From NCBI GenBank assembly GCA_025642065.1, contig JAODUP010000326.1:434001-498000 (forward strand): DNA of 64,000 nucleotides, given 5' to 3'. The notes under the pieces are model-generated. The model saw nothing but the letters and a program-made list of their open reading frames with translations, searched no databases and had not been told where the DNA came from. The position numbers and the translations under genes were made by a program. Numbering within the stretch: position 1 is the stretch's first letter; each line of letters starts with the position of its first letter. Positions 60,286-64,000 of this stretch are shown here, one piece after another. Source of the stretch: Paralvinella palmiformis (lineage: Eukaryota; Annelida; Polychaeta; Terebellida; Alvinellidae).

Positions 60286-62973
60286 TCAAAGGTTAACCTG
60301 TTGGCAAACATTATTTTGGTTCTGGTTCTTTTGAACTCTCTGCTTTCGTAATTTCTTCCTCTCGGCTTCAATGTCCAGAGGTTGAAGAGCTCTCCATTTG
60401 TCGACCGGAGGCAGATATAATATCGCAGCCATCTCTCCTTCCGTCGACACATCGCTAGAAAATTTAAATATTAATTTAATGGATAAATATAATTGTAAAC
60501 GGTGGTGTTTAGTATTTTACCCCAAATAATTCTTGTATTAATGCACTCTATTTTGCGACATTCCGTTATCCGGATTGCCCAAGATTTTAAAACAATAAAA
60601 AGGAAATTTTAATGAGTGAACATCATAGTCTCAACCAATGTGATATTCAACGCCGTTTAAGAATCTTTTGTTAGAATTTGTACGAGCACTCAAACAAACA
60701 AACAAACAAACAAACAAACAAACAAACAAACAAACAAACAAACAAACAAACAAACAAACATTCGTGTTTGTGTGTGTGGTTGTGTGTGTTCATTAAAAAG
60801 AAACCTTACTGAGAACTACAAAAACTCAAATAATGCTGGCGACACCCATTAGCCACCTTAAAGTGCTCCCACCTGGCGAATGTATTTTTTTGCGAACACG
60901 CTGACATTTGCTTTTATTTATCTAGAAGTAACTTGCTTGTGTCAAAATAATAGTTTACACACTGTTATAACTCTGCCAAAGAATAGTCGCAGTGAAATAA
61001 TGCTCGTATTTGGTCGTGCCTAAGCGTTTACGAGAGAATATGCGATGCTGCCATCTAGCGAATTCGATTGGCACTTGTGACGACACTTTTTTCATCCAAT
61101 TAGTGTATAGGTCCGTTATTTGTGTGTGCCTCTCTTTTCCCAACAGCTGGTTCCATTAGGACATATACTTTGTAATAGGAGGGCGACGTGTCATGTTGAC
61201 CTTTGCCGGGTATACTGTTGGGACGTGGTATTTCTTCAAAATCAGTTTCTTCGCTAGACTCGTATCATATTACATTTTGTTTTGAATGTTGTCACCAACA
61301 AAATGTTCACGACACATATGTGATGTGCTGGTGGGGCGCCATTTATATCGCGTTTGTTGGACAAAAAGCGTCCAGGTCGCCCTCAGGTTTTTCGAAGATG
61401 GTGGGGGAAATTCATGAACGGAAACTTCATTTTCCAATCTAATATTGCTTCATCCGCACATTTCACAATCTTTCTATAAACTCTTACTACATCTAAATAT
61501 CCCGGTCGTGTCCCACAAAACACGATATTAGCGCTGGTATCTCACGAGTTCACGGCGTGAACAAAACCATTTCCACAACGAAAACAGCAATGGCGACGTT
61601 TAACACGTGGTTATGTTTGGCTGTTGTGACGTCACAAGCTTTATCGATCGAATAATTTTCGTGCACTGGCTTCACTTACTTCACGAGAGTGCTGTGACGC
61701 ACTGGGGTCGTTGTTTATAATAATAATAATAACAACGGTTATTGTTTAAAAACAAAAACAAATAATACAATTGGAAGGGAATGATAACAATATTGACAAT
61801 TTAGATGTCTTAAGCTTTTAAAACAATGGCAGTACATTAGGCTGTTGGAATATTGGGTTATCAGAATATTGGGCTGCTACAACACTGGGGTGCAAGAACA
61901 TCGGACTCTTGCAAAATTGGTAGATTGGTGATGATGATTGATGTTTTATGGCCACTTTTGTGCACACGGTAGGCTAAATGGGCCAAAAAATTGGTCTACT
62001 GAAAGTCGAGCTTCCAGTACATTGATCTTCCAAAACAATGAGTTATTTGGTACACTGGGCTGTGGGAATATTGGTATGTTAGAACACTGCTCTGTCAGAT
62101 TAGCTGAAGACAATTCTCTAGGGTACACTACATTATGTAAAATTATGGAGGGATGTTGAGTTCCCCACGAACCCTGGACAGTAGGATACCACAATAATCA
62201 CAGATAACCATTTGTCGGCTAAAGCAATATCCGGTTATTCAGTGTTCACGGTAATCAAATAACTTATCTAATAAGGATATTTAATGATGATTGATATTTA
62301 CGACCACTTTTGTGCACATGTTAGGCTAAATGGGCCGAGCGACCTCCAAAGGTAATGAAGCCAAGTCAAAGATGAAACACCCTTCAGCTATGCCCACGCC
62401 GAGATTCGAACTCAGGTGGTGGTGATCTGTTGTCCAACGCGTTACCAACTAGACCACGGAGGAGAACGCGATAATATTTAATCAATTAATCACCTTGTCT
62501 TCTGATTGGTGACATCTTCGTTACGGATGGGATGACGAGTATCTCTACCAGACTCCAGTCTGGAAGATAATAAGTATTTTATCGTAATTAAAATGATAGA
62601 GAGAGAAAAAAACTAACGGACCAGGTCAACACACACACACACATACGCACACACACACACCCGCGCGCGTTCTATTTCTATTTCTAGTCGTGTACTTTAT
62701 TTGACATATAATATTTACAGTTCTGATCGGTTAGCCTAGAATTTTCACATCCCAATATCTCGAAGGTTAAAGTTTTGCCCAGCTCGTCGTATGATGAAGA
62801 AAGTTTTATCAATGATAATCTTACCTAGACGTATCACCTGCCGTCAGTGTATGACGCCAGTGATAAGGTACGGTGTATTTCAAAGGTTTATCAGATTTTG
62901 TGCCGACTTTATTCTTCCTCTGAAGCCTGCAGCCTGAAATAAAAGTTGGTTTTTTTAGTCTCTCTCTCTCTCT

Positions 62974-63013
<40 letters not shown>

Positions 63014-63016
63014 GTC

Positions 63017-63077
<61 letters not shown>

Positions 63078-63484
63078 GTGTATGTGTGTGTGTGTATGTA
63101 TGTATGTATCTGTGTGTGCGTGTGTGAAAAAAATGACGTCATTATATTGTGTTATTTATCATGATGGCAAGTTGCTATCCTTTGAAGTGTTGTCTACTTA
63201 CGTCTGATGTCATCCCGATAACGGATCATCAATAGGATGAAGATGATCAGAACGATGACAGTGCATAGAACTATGACGAAGATGAGCCACCAGGACAAGC
63301 CTTCTACTGTAATAGAATAAGTTAGAAAATAAAACGTCCCACTCCGGTTACATCTGTAAACGTGTGTGTGTGTGGGACTGGTGAGGCATGTCTCAACATC
63401 AGAAGTCGCTTATCTGGATTCAGTACCTTGATGAATCGTCCAGAAGTGAATTAATGATTCGAGATTATCTGAGCCAGTGTTTTA

Positions 63485-63542
<58 letters not shown>

Positions 63543-63938
63543 GCACACGCACACACGCACACAAACCCACTTAGATTGTTAACATACCAATCTGACAGTG
63601 ATCTCCCGTCGTACCATCCAGACACGTACAACTGTAGGCTGTACAGTTCCCCTCACAAGTACCGCCATTTTTACACGGATTCTTCCGGCACAGATCATCC
63701 GTGGCTGTGCAGACAGATATATAATGTTAAAAGTTAATCGTTTCCCTTGAGAGTAAAAATACGGATACGAATTGGTTGCTTTAAATTTTATTCGTCACGA
63801 AAAACTAAATAGATTCTTGTTTACCGTTCTCACAGTTGATTCCCGTAAAGCAATCACTACAAATACACGTGTAGCTGTTTATGTTATCAGTACACTTCCC
63901 AGAATTCTGACATGGATTCGATGAGCACTCATCGATAT
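60286..63938 (-). CDS. Single-pass membrane protein with EGF domains, 3' half (6 exons)
   Basis: Exons in order: 63825-63938, 63588-63704, 63202-63306, 62825-62933, 62494-62559, 60286-60454 (TGA at 60286-60288). All splice sites and phases agree, giving 226 codons after the right edge. The first exon encodes a calcium-binding EGF module ([21 protein letters not shown]), the second another EGF ([12 protein letters not shown]). The third encodes a transmembrane helix ([20 protein letters not shown]) and the stop-transfer MIRYRDD. The last three encode a cytoplasmic tail of about 110 residues with no domain I recognise, ending NNVCQQVNL. One exon per EGF, both phase 1, is typical of exon-shuffled ectodomains. 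The orientation is extracellular N-terminus, cytosolic C-terminus. The exact family cannot be named from this part. Confidence 0.85.
60691..60760. repeat. (CAAA)n tetranucleotide repeat
   Basis: About 17 perfect units in the last intron of the EGF-domain gene. Confidence 0.95.
61820..62120. repeat. Diverged 16-bp minisatellite interrupted by a SINE tail
   Basis: Successive 16-mers such as CTGTTGGAATATTGGG, TTATCAGAATATTGGG and CTGCTACAACACTGGG run from about 61840 to 61920. They resume after the SINE piece (61929-61986) with TACTGAAAGTCGAGCT, TCCAGTACATTGATCT and more, at least 12 units in all. Confidence 0.8.
61929..61986 (-). mobile_element. Truncated SINE tail inside the minisatellite
   Basis: GATGATGATTGATGTTTTAT and GGCCACTTTTGTGCACAC match the SINE 3' part; the tRNA-like head is missing. 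Confidence 0.75.
62286..62473 (-). mobile_element. tRNA-derived SINE, full length
   Basis: GATTCGAAC (B-box complement) and CTAGACCACGGAGG (A-box side) with the CATCATTAA-side tail. Flanked by ATATTTAAT at 62277-62285 and 62474-62482. It lies just downstream of the donor of the exon at 62494-62559. Confidence 0.85.
62958..63075. repeat. (TC)n microsatellite with TGTC variants
   Basis: Long pyrimidine run immediately upstream (minus-strand sense) of the acceptor of the exon at 62825-62933; GA on the coding strand, not pyrimidine, so it is not an extended polypyrimidine tract. Confidence 0.95.
63488..63540. repeat. (AC)n microsatellite
   Basis: CA run in the intron between the second EGF exon and the transmembrane exon. 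Confidence 0.95.
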
Positions 63939-64000
63939 CTGTAATTAATGGCGTGTGTCAGAAAAGGAATACAAACATTTTTGTAGATAATGTTGAGTAC

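Noticed and set aside
59998..60334. Open frames of repeating Cys-Val or Thr-His
   Set aside because: They are read-through of (AC)n microsatellites. The same applies at 28891-29194, 62909-63164 and 63388-63737.

Overview
The window is eukaryotic nuclear DNA, A+T-rich, with small phase-consistent exons in long introns, GT/AG splice sites and many transposon fossils. The gene families, a tRNA-derived SINE, Mag/Steamer-like LTR elements and CR1-type LINEs suggest a lophotrochozoan, most likely a mollusc (inference). There are no prokaryotic features, no CRISPR array and no rRNA gene. The only tRNA-like sequences are SINE heads.

Layout. (1) 1-12.3 kb, minus strand: the first ten coding exons of ANKRD27 (VARP), running off the left edge. 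Its introns hold a LINE fragment, a complete hAT-type non-autonomous element with an 8-bp target duplication, and a 0.48-kb intron segment copied into another intron with 27-bp flanking direct repeats. (2) 12.3-16.3 kb: the spacer between two divergent gene starts, with hAT remnants. (3) 16.3-28.7 kb, plus strand: a complete 13-exon VPS4 gene (435 codons). (4) 28.9-42.0 kb: a transposon graveyard with three LINE fragments, a THAP-domain remnant, a 20/40-bp minisatellite, a Gypsy-type pol pseudogene split by an LTR, and a Mutator-like fragment. (5) 42.0-54.2 kb, minus strand: an inverted copy of the whole VPS4 locus, introns and 5' flank included. It is now a pseudogene and carries an internally deleted LTR retrotransposon. 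(6) 54.2-60 kb: a SAP/SWIM-type fragment, a pogo-like MITE and a THAP/HTH transposase remnant, perhaps parts of one decayed DNA transposon. (7) 60.3-63.9 kb, minus strand: the 3' half of a single-pass membrane protein gene with EGF domains.

How the genes relate. ANKRD27 (Rab/VAMP7 endosomal adaptor with a VPS9 domain in the family) and VPS4 (AAA ATPase that disassembles ESCRT-III) both act on endosomes and are arranged head to head about 4 kb apart. The intact and broken VPS4 copies are tail to tail around a 13-kb spacer, so they form a large interrupted palindrome. The copies differ unevenly: most exons match at about 97-99 percent, but exon 3 differs at about 19 percent of sites. Shared and private transposon insertions let some events be ordered in time.
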